A DNA stretch of 64,000 nt from Athripsodes cinereus (GCA_947579605.1 OX388312.1:27675313-27739312); one strand, 5' to 3'. Counted from the first letter of the stretch, positions 10,925 to 22,888 are shown. Program-made: numbers and translations. The notes: generated by a model not told the origin, from the letters alone.

Positions 10925-11515
10925 ACAATTTGAAGGTAGTGTATATTTGTTACTTGAATGCAAATGTCGTTATTTGAAATTGAAAGTGTGTTTATGGAAT
11001 TGGTTTGTTGATGGGAATGAACGTTTGGAGATGTGTGTGTTTGTTTTTTCATTTTTTCCATTGTTTTTGGCGTGACTGTGTTTCATTTTATGTGTTTGGA
11101 ATCATGTCTTCTGGGACTTGTCTTGTGGGAAGATACAATATATGTAATCTTTGTAGTATGTATTTATATTGTGTGTAATTATTGCATGTAATGTTTGTAA
11201 TATGTACTTGAGATAAATAAATAATAGATTAAATTTAAAAAAAAAATTATATATAATATAACATTGTATCATACGTGTAAAACAAATAAGGGAATTGCGA
11301 AATTTGATTTCGTTGAAATGAAACCCGGGAGGTTTTTTATCAATACTGATGCATGCTGTTAGTGGCTAACCTTGTTTCGTAAATATAATACCCATACTTG
11401 GTGCATCTTACCTGCGTCCGTATTGTCTTGTTGCCATGCGACTGGAGCAAGAGTAGGTAGTTACTTGAATTATCAGGTTTGATATTACAAAGTGAGACAT
11501 GGAGAATATCATCTC
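10925..11515. other. No recognised feature
   Basis: T/G-rich stretch (11000-11210) with ttgt/gtgt words and a short A-rich run. No gene identified. Confidence 0.4.
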
Positions 11516-11519
11516 TCTA

Positions 11520-11843
11520 CACTGAGAAAAATACTAAAGAAATTTCACAAGGAATCATTGGTGCGTACTATCAGATTATTTATTTATTTATTTATTCTTT
11601 TTGCACATCATCATTACATAACAGTGTTAACAAAATAATATAAAATTTTAGAAACTAGGACGATGTGCAGTGGCGAGATTATCACTATAAAGTGATTTCT
11701 TCCATCTAACCAACGATTTGTTTGCGAAAAGTTAATATTATAGATTCGTACTAATGAATCGTTTGTACTATCTCTGGTCCTAATCTGATAGTACGTAGGT
11801 ACCAATGATTCGTTGTGAAATTTCGTTAGTATATTTCTCAGTG
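11520..11843. mobile_element. TA-flanked foldback MITE with a LINE tail inserted
   Basis: Begins cactgagaaaaatacta and ends tagtatatttctcagtg, with TA on each side. The arms contain 'aggaatcattgg' and 'gtacta..agatta' words that pair across the element. It belongs to a family with copies at 46920-47183, 50405-50665 and a half copy at 49705-49795. A TA duplication suggests Tc1/mariner-type transposition. Bases about 11578-11710 are foreign: a reverse-oriented LINE 3' end with a (tatt)n tail. Confidence 0.85.
11578..11710 (-). mobile_element. 5'-truncated LINE 3' end nested in the MITE
   Basis: The left arm of the MITE is broken at 'ctatcagatta' by a (ttta)n run and about 115 bases of unrelated sequence. 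Read on the minus strand this is a 3' UTR-like segment ending in an (AATA)n tail. The arm that should follow is missing or displaced, so this is a replacement or deletion as well as an insertion. Confidence 0.6.
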
Positions 11844-11884
11844 TATAAAGTGTTAATTAAATGTAGTTAATCCAAACGTCCCAT

Positions 11885-12410
11885 TTGTCTATCTTTCTAT
11901 TCCCTCACGCTGTATCCCAAGTGGGGTAGACAGAGAGAACGTAACGCCATCTGTCCTTACATACTTCCTTCGCTTCTTCTGCATTTATACAATTTCTCAT
12001 ATACGCACGTCGATTTCTCGTACCTATTCAAAACACGGCCGTCCTTGAGAATTTAATCTACATGGTTAAGCCATGTATGTAGTTCTCGGACGCCTACGCT
12101 TCCTCAAACTTCTCCTTTCAGACAAATATAATTATACTCTTTGTCATTCTTTCCTCTTCCATTCGTTCCACATGACCAAACCATCTCAATTTATTTACAC
12201 GCATTACTCCGCATTACCACAACACTCCTCTTGCATCCACTCATTCTTCTTCTATCCTCATTCCTCACTCTAACACGCTACGTTTTACCAACCATCCTCC
12301 TCAGCGATTCTTATCTTCACAGCATTAATTCCACTTTCATCCCTCTTCAACCATGTCCACGTTTCGCTTGTGTTGTCCCATTTGTGGGAGAGGTTAAACG
12401 AAAATATATA
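11885..12410 (-). pseudogene. LINE 3' coding end, decayed
   Basis: On the minus strand, 12140-12200 reads RWFGHVERMEEERMTK and the segment near 11900-11960 reads VCKDRW followed by YPTWDTA. Both are typical of the C-terminal tail of insect LINE polyproteins. Overlapping plus-strand frames (12073-12413) are low-complexity shadows. Related fragments lie at 1187-1422 and 60218-60290. Confidence 0.7.
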
Positions 12411-12419
12411 TAAAAAAAA

Positions 12420-14050
12420 AATTTAGGCACGTGTGACATACTTTTTTAATATTACAATATTATTTATTGTTATAATGATAATAAATTTTAATTAGAAGGC
12501 CGGTATTGCTGAACTTGCAATAACGTTCGTTATATTGCAAATTGCAATACATTATCGGACACATGAATAATACGAGATTATTGCACCATAAATACATCTG
12601 GTAGGACATTTATTAATATTATTGTAATGCTAACATTAAAATGACAAATTTTATTGTAAAATATTTTTTAAAGCAAATAAATTAAAAAAAGTCTAGCATC
12701 TGCTCTTAAATTTCTTTTTCTTTCTATCCAATAGAAATATAAATATGTATATATGACACAGCACTACACCCTAGCAAACTATTTTTTTTAGAAAAAGTTT
12801 TATAATTTCTGCACTCATTTAGACGGTAAATTAAGGTAAAGAAAGGTAAGTTATGAAATTTAATTAAAAAATAAATGTTTTTTTCCACTAAAGACAATGA
12901 TTGGCAGCGTCCTAACAAAACGAAAGATGTCTCTCTCGATATTTCAACATATGAGTAGAATAACATATAAGTAGAAACAACAGTAGAATAAAACATAAAC
13001 CGTGGAGAAAATTAGTGTATATCGGTAGTATTTCAACAAGTTTTGCAAAATATCTTAAACCGTGATTATCGTTGTGCTTTTTACACTACCAACAATATTA
13101 ATAAATTAATTTTTAACAATAAAAACAAGAGGAATAAGTTGGATGAGAGTGGAATATATTTATTGTATCTGGTGTAATGACTGCAAAAGATCAATCTTCA
13201 TAAAATATCAATTTAAACAAAATAATGAAATGGAACAAATTCAAAATTAAAATAATGTAACTACTAAGGGAAGTGCCTAGGTACTTATTTTAAAATTAAA
13301 ATAATCTAACAAAGTAACAACTAAGGTAAGTACCTAGGCACTTTCTTAGATGGATATCACAAAATATAACACAATTTCAAGATAGGTAAATATACCATAA
13401 AAAAGAATATACCAACGACTACAACAGTTATAAATACATACCTAGTTCTTTTTAGAGATTATTGATAGTTCTTTTTAGAGATTTTCTAATTTTATTTGTT
13501 TTTTTGTATATTTTTTTGCGGCCATAACACGGCCATGAGGCTAGTGTGGCTAATCTTTAAATAGTGTTTTTATGTATAGGTACTTGTGTAAATTAAAAAA
13601 AGTGGACTTGTGAAAATATGTTTAAATAAATAAAATAAAATTTTCAAGTCACTTTTTCTAAAATTCAACATTAGTTTAGCTGCCAGGCACAGAATTGTAA
13701 TGTTGCATATACATACTAGTACGAGTAATATAATATAAATTGACACAATTTTTACCAGTTTACGATGAACCAACATTTGGTGTAGTCTGCTTATAAACGT
13801 ATTGATATTAATTATTATGTAATATTCGCAAGTGCAACAACTGCATCATGCAATATTCTGTAATGGGTTTCACATTACATTTGTTAATTTCTTATCATTC
13901 AAAGACATTTTTTCATTAAAACGAAGTTTATTCATATATACATACTTATTTGTAGATAATTTTTATTGATGATTTTCGATCAACCTTGTTAAAATTAATA
14001 TCTCGTCAATATAATATATGATATAAAAATACCTTTACGCTTTTATAATA
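12420..14050. other. No recognised gene; one inverted repeat
   Basis: The only structure seen is at 13267-13345: 'aagtgcctaggtactta' and 'taagtacctaggcactt' are inverted around about 45 bases. Each is preceded by a similar 'aaaattaaaataat.taac' word. The remainder is AT-rich with no coding signal. Confidence 0.45.
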
Positions 14051-14608
14051 ATAATAATAAAACTTTATTGTGAAAAAAATAATCATGAGCAATTGGCGAG
14101 CTTATTGCCTGGAGGCAACATCTTCCAGGTAACCAAAATAATGTGTGATACTATGTTGACAAAGTGGGTAATTAATACTTAATGTGCAAACTGGTGGAAA
14201 GTTGCTAGATTGAAAAGAATTGAAATGGATTCTGTGGGAAACCAACCAATCACCTAAGGGTTGTAATGCCGCAGTTGTTGTTGCAGTTGCATTACATTTT
14301 CCAGTCATTTATTCCAAAAAACACCTTCAATTGATATCATCCATCTATATTGTTTAATTGTATTCTACCTATAGACTTGAAATTCAAGGAAAACTTGTAT
14401 GTAATGCGACCCAAAATTTTGCGACCAAACACATTGGTGTTGTAAGGGAATTGAAGCACGTTGTTCTTTGTTGTTGTTGTAGGGGTCCTTTTATGACCTT
14501 GTAAGTAGGAAAGAGACTATTAGCATTTAAATGTTTTGAAGTGAAACAACATAACATTATTATTATTAATTTTAGAACATGTCTCTGAGAAAATTAGTAG
14601 GTTCTACG

Positions 14609-14866
14609 ACTATATCATCACGGCATAATTATTCTACTAGCAAGGTAGCTAACAGACCAGCTGCATGCAATAAAAATGCAGGGTGTCCTATCCGTGCACA
14701 CAAACAATTAAAACATTCAGGATGGATAAATGGCAAACCTCATTGCTGAATTTAAGATGTAAAATGTCTTTTTGCGGATATCTGTCTTTTAAAGGACACT
14801 CAAAACTTACGGAGAAGAATGGGAGACAAATTTTTTGCCTGGTGCTCCACGAAACATTAGTACTTA
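14609..14866 (-). repeat. SINE-A copy (shared by A and B)
   Basis: Minus-strand order: 'atcatcacggcata', 'gtagctaacagaccagctgc', 'aacattcaggatgg', 'ggacactcaaaacttacgga', 'ggtgctccacga'. Its counterpart is at 25976-26224, so the insertion predates the A/B split. The 62-codon frame at 14683-14871 lies inside it. Confidence 0.88.
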
Positions 14867-15614
14867 AGTAGAAATAACATATAAATAATTAATAGTAAAT
14901 TAGAAGCTACTGTATGACACGTCTTTACCGTACAGGTCTATGATTGATACACAAAGTTAATAAATACTATTTAACGACCCATCTCAACATAAGTAAATTG
15001 ATTTACCTGTTTATACAGATGCAACGTTCAATTAATCAAAACGATGTCTGGTATCAATCATCAGTAGAGACCATTGACCATTATTCATCAATAATAATTT
15101 CATATGATATTGTTGTTTAATTCAATTTTATTACAATAAAAAAAATATTATTATTACCAAGTACATAATTATTCATCTAAATCAGAGGCTCCCAACCTTA
15201 TTTCAACCACCGCTCATTTTATGGAATTTAGTGCACACACATAAGGTGTGCGTGTCTTTTAAAGGAGCCAGGGCTAGAGCCAGAGCCAGTTTTGTTTGAC
15301 CATACGAGATTTTAGGAAGATTTGAATTTATTATTTTTGTATAATATAATTATGTAGAAATTAAAGTAGTGCACACGGCATAGCTCAGGAAATAAACGCC
15401 GAAATTGACAAATTATCACTTGTACATAGCATTAGCACTTTCCTAAAAAATGGCTCATATTGGAAATTATTTAATAACTGACAAAACAATGATTAAAATG
15501 TCTTAGTTTTATCCATGTTCCATTGTGATATCGGGAATGTATTCATTTTCCATACAAATCTAATGAGTAACGATAATAATATTTCTGTCAATAAATAATA
15601 CATAAATAATACAT

Positions 15615-15811
15615 AATTGCGAGAAGGGAACCTGAGAACCAGGAAAGAGTACTGGGTAAAACTGGGGTTGGGGCAGGAAGGCGTGGAAGAGATCGAGTAC
15701 CAGCAAGATGGAGCTAACAAATTAAGGAGGCCATACAGAGCTCACTGCACATAGTGGAGGATTGCTCGAGGTGAAGACGGATGGTCTATGGAACGAAGCA
15801 TGATGGTCACG
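15615..15811 (+). pseudogene. LINE C-terminal tail (copy A)
   Basis: Aligns with 53930-54150: 'gagaaccaggaaagagta', 'gagtaccagcaagatggagc', 'cagagctcactgcac', 'atggtctatggaacga'. It is cut at 15811 by a TIR element; the continuation 'atcctcaaaattgagg' is found beyond that element only in copy B (28053). Confidence 0.75.
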
Positions 15812-16475
15812 GTGACAGGAAAATTATTCGAATCACAATTATTCGAATTGATAATTCTTCGAAAAAACATTTGTACGAATTCACATTTTTTCGAATGACA
15901 ATTATTCGATTGGCAATTATTCGAATCCACAATTATCAGAAAACACAATTGTTCGAATTTTCATACGTTATATTGGTAACGACAATTATTCGAAACACAA
16001 TTCTTCGAATTTTTATTATCAAGACAGATAATTTTGCTCCTATTTTCGGCGAAAAGTGACTCGCTTAGCGAAGTAATATTATATAACACGACTCAGTTAG
16101 CAATCGATTTATTTAAATAGTGTCAAACGTTTGGAAAAATAATTTAAATATATTTATAATTAGGTATGAAAGCAATTGCCTCATTTTCTTAAGAAACTAA
16201 AATAACATTTGTTGTTTATGAACTCGTCCACAGTTGGATGAGGTATGGCTGGGGTTTTATATGAAACGTAATATAATCGTGTCAATATGATCTGCTTCTG
16301 AACATCAAAATAAAATGAATTTAGATTAATATAAAATAGTTTGAAGAATGTGGTTTTCTAACAAATGTTAGTCGAACAATTCACTTTCCATTAATTGTAA
16401 TTCGAATAATTGATAGTCGAACAAATGTTATTCGAAGATTTGCTAAATCGAATAATAATTTTTCGAACAATTGTA
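15812..16475. mobile_element. TTCGAA-rich TIR element, 3' end deleted (copy A)
   Basis: Starts gtgacaggaaaattattcga right after atggtcacg. Attcgaa words repeat every 10-20 bases at both ends. Its right terminus and second target duplication, present in B, are missing here: a deletion joins 'gaacaattgta' directly to 'aagaatttgtacag' at about 16475. Frames at 15742-16059 are repeat shadows. Confidence 0.82.
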
Positions 16476-16604
16476 AAGAATTTGTACAGAATGTAGTAGT
16501 TTTCCTCAGATGCCTTGTCTAATTACGGTGTCTATTGAGGACATATAAATATCTAAGTATATTGATGGGCACCAATATTTATAAGATTTGGTATATTATG
16601 AATA

Positions 16605-16750
16605 AATTGCTGAAATAGCTTTATTTCTCGGATATTTCAGGAGCCCAAGGACTCCTATTTATCCGTTTAGGTGACAATTTATTAATATTTGAACTCTCTC
16701 TAGTTTAATACCACTATGCCAGTGTTGGCATCTCCGATCCTACCACGTCA
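16605..16750 (+). repeat. Dispersed ~145-bp repeat (copy A)
   Basis: The block 'gctttatttctcggatattt' through 'ggtgacaatttattaatatt' to 'gatcctaccacgtca' recurs at 28484-28630 (same locus in B) and inverted at 48955-49105. Class unknown; it could be a LINE 3' UTR or SINE body. Confidence 0.75.
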
Positions 16751-16899
16751 GGTATCTTCGTATTATGAATAAATATGAAGATACCTGAAACATCAGTTTT
16801 TTTTTTTTGGTTTCTACCTACCACTCTTTTGGAGAATTTTAGCACCCACTGGGGCGCGGCGCCTGCTTTGTTGGGAACCTCTGATCTATATCACTCGCA

Positions 16900-17680
16900 A
16901 CAACGCGCTGATATGTCAGTCATGATGATAATAAGCATGCTGTATTAATATAATTTAATCTTTTTGTAATATGTATGTTTGTACATATGTCTCTTGTTGT
17001 TAAATAATAACTGTTATTATTAATCTGTATGTTCATTTATCTCAATGTCAGTGTCAAATATTGAACCAAATAATAATTATACCTGGCTACAAATAAAAAT
17101 ATCTCAACCCCATCATTTTGTTTGATCAAAACTTACTTTTTAGAGGAAGACTCCCTAAAATATTATGAATAGGTTAAATGGCGTTTAGTGCGTAATAAAG
17201 ATATTCCGCCGAATCCTCCAATAACGCAGTGTTGGGTCAATTTCTACTATAGGTTATCCAGTAGTAGAAAAATATGTTGATTACCATAGTTTTACGTATT
17301 TTTATTATCTTTAACTGTATACCGTAACAAGATATCACAGAAGCCATATGGGGGCGAGAGGGTGCATCTTGTCCAGTGATTGCAATTTTATTTAAATGCA
17401 TAATTATGCTATGATTTTCAACTATGTAGAGGAATAAATCATTATATAAATATAATTTGTACCCTCCCACAGCTCATATCTGGATTTCTCATGATATCTT
17501 GTAACAGTGTATAGTGAAAGATAATTCAAATAAATGCAACTATGATACTATTGGATAACCTATGATTGAAATTGAACCATCATGACAATAATTTTTAAAA
17601 TAAAATAAAATAATTTAAAAAGATTAGCAGATTTACTTCAATATAGAATGTTTAAAATATTATATTACCTACTACTATTA
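16900..17680. other. No recognised feature
   Basis: Single-copy-looking AT-rich sequence shared with B (31220-32018). 'Ataggttatccagtagtaga' at 17250 and 'actattggataacctatgat' at 17540 are roughly inverted, hinting at a degenerate TIR element of about 330 bp. Confidence 0.4.
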
Positions 17681-17682
17681 TT

Positions 17683-17918
17683 ACACCATCATGGCTTACC
17701 CTACAAGTAGGGTAGCTATCAGACCAGCTGCATATAATAAACATGCAAGCCATCCTCTCCATACCAACAAAAAAATAAGACATTCAGGATGGGTGACAAA
17801 ACTCATCGCAAAACTCGATGTTAGATGTATTTACTTTTCGATCACCTGCCTTTAACAGTACACTCGAAAACTCACGGAAAAGAGTGGGAGACCAATGCTT
17901 TACCGGATGCTCTATTTT
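17683..17918 (-). repeat. SINE-A copy (shared by A and B)
   Basis: From 'caccatcatggcttacccta' to 'accaatgctttaccggatgc' in minus-strand SINE-A order. Counterpart in B: 32020-32255. Confidence 0.88.
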
Positions 17919-17924
17919 GCTATA

Positions 17925-18475
17925 AGGCAATAATCGTGGTTTAAAATTTAACAACTGCATTGTAGGTGATTACATTGCAAAAACATGGTTAAAAAGTGCA
18001 ACAAGCATTTCACAATTGATATTTATGGTAGGAGGAGAGATCAAGATATAAATCTAATTTTTTTAAGTACTAAATCTTAAATGGCTTTATCTACTAAATT
18101 TTAATTACGTAAATAAATCATTGTTTCGTGTTGTTGCTAACGCGAAAGAAAGATTTGCAAGTTGGCCTTAATTCTGTCTATAGAATAATCTTATTTTAAG
18201 GTGCTCATTTCACTATGAATCTTTATGAGATAAAGTGTACGTGATTTAAAGCACGTAGTCCTATGAATTATATTCTGTTCATTGACTGGAGCGGGGCTCT
18301 ATGTAAAACAGGCCATGTCTCGAATTGTGTTGTCACGTGGACGTTATTAACAATGATAACGTAAGATTGATTGTTCAGTGCCATGAGCCAGTTAATAAAC
18401 AATGGAAACAAAATCATACTCAAATAGGTTGGTATATGTTTTCGTTACATATTTTTGAGTTTACTATATAATTTA
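17925..18475. other. No recognised feature
   Basis: Shared with B except for the 61-bp insertion there at 32683. No frame or repeat identified. Confidence 0.4.
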
Positions 18476-18479
18476 TCAA

Positions 18480-18753
18480 CCCGTGGAGCACCCGGTAAAG
18501 AATTGGTCTCCCACTCTTTTCCGCAAGTTTTAGAGTGTCCTGTGAAAGTCGGGTGTTTTTAAAATAAAAAGATTTTTTCCCAAAATATTACATACACAAA
18601 ATAACATAAAAACAACATTATGGAATATATTAAATTAAATTAATTTATAGCTTAAATTCAGTGATGAGGTTTTCCATACATCCTGAATCTCTAAATTTTT
18701 TGTTGGCTGGTCTGCTGGCTACCCCACTTGTGGAATATGCCGTGATGGGATAG
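18480..18753 (+). repeat. SINE-A copy (shared by A and B)
   Basis: Begins acccgtggagcacccggtaa and ends 'gatatgc..gtgatgggata' followed by a tagatagata run. The terminal TAG-like tail fits the family. Counterpart in B: 32888-33164. Confidence 0.9.
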
Positions 18754-19374
18754 ATACATAGATAGATAAATTTTCAGAAGAAATCTACAAAAGGATTATC
18801 AAAACATCAAAAAAATGATTTTACACAAATTTCCAGAACTTAGATAGGTAGGAATGTACCTACTTATTGTAAAGAAAGTGTTGAATAGATTTTAGATAAT
18901 CTGTATACAGAGGAATATTTTATAGAAAAAGGAGAATTTAATTAATGTCTTGGCCCTCAGGATTCTTTGCACCAGAGTCATGGATCGGAGACTTATTTCT
19001 TGTCTAGCAAGTACATCAGAAATGAAACCGTAAGTGGTTAGCCGTAGGGATCATTTTAAATCAGGTTTTTTCCCATCTCATCTTAAGCTTAATTAAGCAC
19101 AATATAATAACGTGTAACAAGTGCGAATAACATGATTGTATTGAAATATATACGATTATTCACGAGTAAATCGTTGAATTGTGAAATAGGCTCTAGAATA
19201 CTTCGTACAAAAATGTGATTTACATAAGGCGACAAATAAATTTAATGCTCTCATCTTAAGACATGGTCTGTTGTCTGATGGTTGAAGACACAATTGGGAG
19301 ATCTTTCTCTACCTTCAAGTCACGCAATAGTAAAAATACTCGGTTTGTTTCAAACCTAGATTGGTTTTCAAAAA

Positions 19375-19517
19375 ATATATTTATTTGTTTATTTATGCAT
19401 TCTTTACCGTACATTGATGACAATACATATTTTTTTTTTTATAGAAAATGCAATAAAATAAAATATTGACAATATACAGAGGAAGAGTTTATCGCAGAGG
19501 TACGATCTCTTCCAACT
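19375..19517 (-). mobile_element. LINE 3' end (conserved tail family)
   Basis: On the minus strand it reads gttagttggaagagatcgta, then ctctgcgataaactcttcct, then a T/A-rich spacer and an (AAATA)n-like tail. The same conserved tail occurs at 22155-22255, 53060-53225 and 60803-60950, and in B at 33780-33915. No coding part is left. Confidence 0.75.
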
Positions 19518-19777
19518 ACTACTACTACTATACTATACCATCACGGCATATCCCACAAGTGGGGTAGCCAGCAGATCAGCTGCATGTAAGAAACATGTAA
19601 ACTGTCCTCTTCGTGCCAATATAAAATCAAGACATTCAGTATGGGTGGCAAACCTCATCGCTGAATTTAAGATGTACAATGTCTTAATTTTTTCGAACAC
19701 CTGCCTTTTACAGGACACTCGAAAACTTACGCAGAAGAGTGGGAGACCAATTCTTTACCGGGTGCTCCACGGGATAA
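19518..19777 (-). mobile_element. SINE-A copy present only in A
   Basis: Minus orientation: a (cta)n run (the TAG tail reversed), then 'ctataccatcacggcatatc' through to 'ggtgctccacgggataa'. In B the empty site reads 'cttccaactaacctaagtg' (33907-33925). Comparison with A gives acta/aacta as the probable short target duplication. The 61-codon minus frame inside is not a gene. Confidence 0.92.
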
Positions 19778-19861
19778 ACTAACCAAAGTGATATATTATG
19801 TTTGTGATGCTAGCGTGTCATGCGCTTCCCTAAATAAGAACAGTGAAATCCACAACATTGA

Positions 19862-20845
19862 CACCCGAATTCATAGTCGTTTACTTGAGTAATACTTGGC
19901 CGAGGAGCACTCAAGTAAAAAGCAATACTCAAGATGTGGATGCATTCTATAGACAAACACTGCTCCTTTACTTCGCTAAGTTAACGCTTGAGTCGTGGGG
20001 AAAATAATTATTGTGGCGAAAAGTATTGCCACTAAACAAAATGTATTTTTAATTATGTTTTAAAGCATAAAAAACACGGTTTAACTCTTTATTATTGTGT
20101 AATTCTTCGATTAGTACTATTTAAATATTGTTTTGTAACATTTTATAGTAAATTTAAACATAAAATGATAGTAAAATGTACAACCTCGCACTATTGTTAT
20201 ATTATAGAAAACGAAGTACACATCACTACGTCTGCCATTTAACATAACCTCAAAAATCACAAACGACAAACCGTCGTCGTTCCCCGTACTTAAGTTTATT
20301 GTTCTATGCTTCCCTGTCGTCGGTCCCGTTGTCTTGTTTTGTTTTGCGTTTCAGATTATAATATAAGAAATTTGTTTAAAATAAATTACGGATTTATTCA
20401 TATTTAGCCATTGATCTAATATGTTAACATGTTAGATCAATGTATTTAGCAAATTAATCATTAAATATGAAAAAAATAGTGTCGAATATCTGGACAAAAT
20501 GTAATATCTGCATTGTTATCTGACATGACGATCATGTTATGTATAAAATTTTATAAATAATGTAAGTATTTATTACTTATTTAGCAAATAATTTTATTTA
20601 TAAATAGGATCTTTGCATACTATATACCTTATTAAAGGTAAATTACTAGAAAAAGGCAAAATAAAATACATCAACGGCGTTTGACATTTCTAAGTAACGC
20701 TCAAGTCGTGTCCGACGACGACTTGGGATTCACAGGTACTTGAGTACTACTTGGGTTAGTTTTATAGGACTATGAAATGAAAACCGCTACTTGGCTAGCA
20801 CTCAAGTATCAAGGAATACTCAAGTTACGACTATGAATTCGGGTG
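19862..20845. mobile_element. 984-bp TIR element present only in A
   Basis: Ends are exact inverted repeats, cacccgaattcatagtcg and its complement, flanked by tga on both sides (19859-19861 and 20846-20848). B has one tga at 33983-33985 and no element. Subterminal zones carry many copies of actcaag/cttgagt. A 3-bp duplication, CAC start and subterminal repeats fit CACTA- or Chapaev-type elements, but the family is not proven. No transposase ORF. Confidence 0.9.
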
Positions 20846-20849
20846 TGAG

Positions 20850-21925
20850 AATATCTTCTTCAGTAATAAATAATATGTATTCCTATTATTTTTGTTGTTA
20901 CAGACAGGACAACTTGCATGTTTATTCCATGCGGTTCTGCACTGTGCAGAAGTCTGAGAACTTCCATTTATTCAATTCTAATTTCTACGCTAGCTACTAA
21001 ATTTAAAAAAAAATCACGGTAGGTGCCACGTGGTGGGCTGCCTGAAGGACTCGTCGGCCAAAACTATAAAACCAGCAAAATCCAAAGGTGTGGAATCTTT
21101 TGACTACATACTCCTTAGATGTCCCTCTAACTGAGGACGCAAATATAAACATACAACCCAAAAATAAAACAAAAGCACTTTCAATCAGAGAAATAAATTG
21201 AATAACCAATATAATACATAGAATAATTATTTTAGTCCAAAACGCCAAATTGAGATGTAAAAAAAATTGGAGATGACACTTGTAATGGCAGAAATTCATT
21301 ATCATATCTACAATAACAATATTTAGACAGAAAATTCTCTCCAGTGCAGACAGACATGTAGAGATCTCTTTGGAGAAGAATCTAGAACAACAATATAATA
21401 TTTAGTAAGTAGGTAGGTGTCTACTGATAAATTGGTTGAAAAACCTGTAAGGGCCAAGGTAGGTTTAAGTACTTGGCCAGCAGGTAAGCATTATTACAGA
21501 TAAGTAACAAGTAATAACTATGATATTATTATAGATAATGATTATTGATATACCCACATACATATTATTCCATCGATGAATAGGTACCTACTCAGTTAAA
21601 TAATATATACACCCTCTCTATACGCTTCTAAAGCGAAACGCATGCTCTCTGGTGGTAGGCTCCACGAACTAATTTGACAGTTTCAATTTCAAACATATTT
21701 GTATGGCAATATTTTCATTGTCCAGTTAATAATTGTGTTATTTAATCACAATTAAGGTTAATATGATGTGTTTTTGTTTCAAAGTTGTAAATATGATTAT
21801 GTATTTTAAATTTCCATCAAAAGGATGAATCAAAGAGAAAATGGTTAAAATACTTAAGTTTACTTTAAAGTCCTTATAACATTTTTTTTTATGTAATATT
21901 GTTACATCTATTTATTTATAACACC
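20850..21925. other. No gene; one small dispersed repeat
   Basis: The segment 21011-21085 ('cacgtggtgggctgcctgaa' then 'ggactcgtcggccaaaac') resembles 63405-63470 and is shared with B at 34146-34215. It may be a LINE 3' UTR piece. The 100-codon minus frame at 21003-21305 is preserved in B but has no domain and lies in this repeat. Confidence 0.45.
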
Positions 21926-21929
21926 ACGT

Positions 21930-22010
21930 TGACTCCAAACAATGGGGTTACCAGTAAAGTAACTGCATGTAATAAACATGTATATAAGTTGTCATGAGAA
22001 AGCGATTTTC
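21930..22010 (-). repeat. SINE-A fragment
   Basis: 'caatggggttaccagtaaag' followed by 'taactgcatgtaataaacat' and 'aagttgtc' match the 3' part of SINE-A. In B at 35050-35130. Confidence 0.65.
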
Positions 22011-22154
22011 CAATTTTCCATTTTTCCCAAGGATTATCAAATTTTATGACATTTTTTTATCCCCCTTAATAAAAGAAAATGTAACGTGAAACTTTTTACA
22101 GACCTATTGGGTTTATTACCAAATAAAACGTGTGAATTTAATACTAAATTTGGA

Positions 22155-22255
22155 TTAGTTGGAAGAGATCGTGCCTTTGCGATAAACTCGCCCTCTGTAT
22201 ATTAATTTTATATAATTGTTTGTAATCAATGTAAAGTAAAGAATGAATAAAATAA
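22155..22255 (+). mobile_element. LINE 3' end (conserved tail family)
   Basis: 'gttggaagagatcgtgcctt' followed by 'tgcgataaactcgccctctg' and a tail 'agaatgaataaaataag'. Counterpart in B: 35275-35382, where another LINE tail has inserted next to it. Confidence 0.75.
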
Positions 22256-22753
22256 GAAAATAATAAAATTCTGTTTAATTAAACAGCCATTTTTGTATGC
22301 GGAATCACCACAATACTCGACAGTTGGAGCTCAGACAGCAGATGACTTTGTATTTAACAATCGTACTGCAATCGGAAAATAGGGTTCTCGTATAAAAGTA
22401 AGTAATCCTATTATAATAATAGTAGCGAGTCCAAGAACTTGTCCTAGAACTTACTGGATCTAGTTGGACAACATTGTACCAACATAATATAATATTTGAT
22501 TGAATAAAATTATTGTTCAAGTTGTACGTTACAATTATACTTACATTTGACCAACAGATAAATATTATTGTAGGTATTCTTGTTGATAGTAAGAGTGATA
22601 TAACTAAGATGCACAAGTAAAAAGTCTGAAAAAAAAACTTAAAACTACTCTTGTAATGGTAGAAATTTATTATTACCTACATGTATAATTTTTACATCTC
22701 ATTACATATAATTCTCTCAATGAATGCGCTGGTGTGCAAAAAACAAAAAAAAA

Positions 22754-22870
22754 TACAACCTTATACACCTTTCACAGTAAGCTACTTATCTAGTAGCTTA
22801 CTGTGAAAGGTGTATAAGGTTGTATTTGGGTTTATAACAAACAAAACCCAGATATATCTTTTTATTTAAA
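22754..22870. mobile_element. SINE-B tail as a perfect foldback (A only)
   Basis: Arms 22754-22786 and 22792-22824 are perfect 33-bp inverted repeats around tatct. Both are the SINE-B body (cctttcacagtaagctact); the right copy continues into the SINE-B A-rich tail at 22840-22870. The tRNA-like head is missing. Confidence 0.88.
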
Positions 22871-22888
22871 AAAAAAAACTAATTTTAA

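Larger units (their letters stand above)
15183..16883. mobile_element. hAT-type element, 1701 bp, non-autonomous (copy A)
   Basis: The inverted ends cagaggctcccaac and gttgggaacctctg resemble the CAGAGGTTCCCAA ends of hAT elements. They are bordered by atctaaat and atctatat (15175-15182, 16884-16891; 7 of 8 identical), the expected 8-bp hAT duplication. No hAT transposase remains. The interior is a nest: a LINE tail at 15615-15802, a TTCGAA-rich TIR element from 15812, and the dispersed repeat at 16605-16750. Confidence 0.85.

Noticed and set aside
12073..12413. Overlapping plus-strand frames rich in S, F, L, H
   Set aside because: They are the antisense of a LINE C-terminal region read better on the minus strand.
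15742..16059. Isoleucine- and asparagine-rich frames on both strands (also 27107-27334)
   Set aside because: They are the attcgaa repeat array translated; open because the repeat lacks stops in these frames.
21003..21305. 100-codon minus frame preserved in both copies A and B
   Set aside because: Preservation follows from near-identity of the two copies. No domain, and part of it is dispersed repeat.
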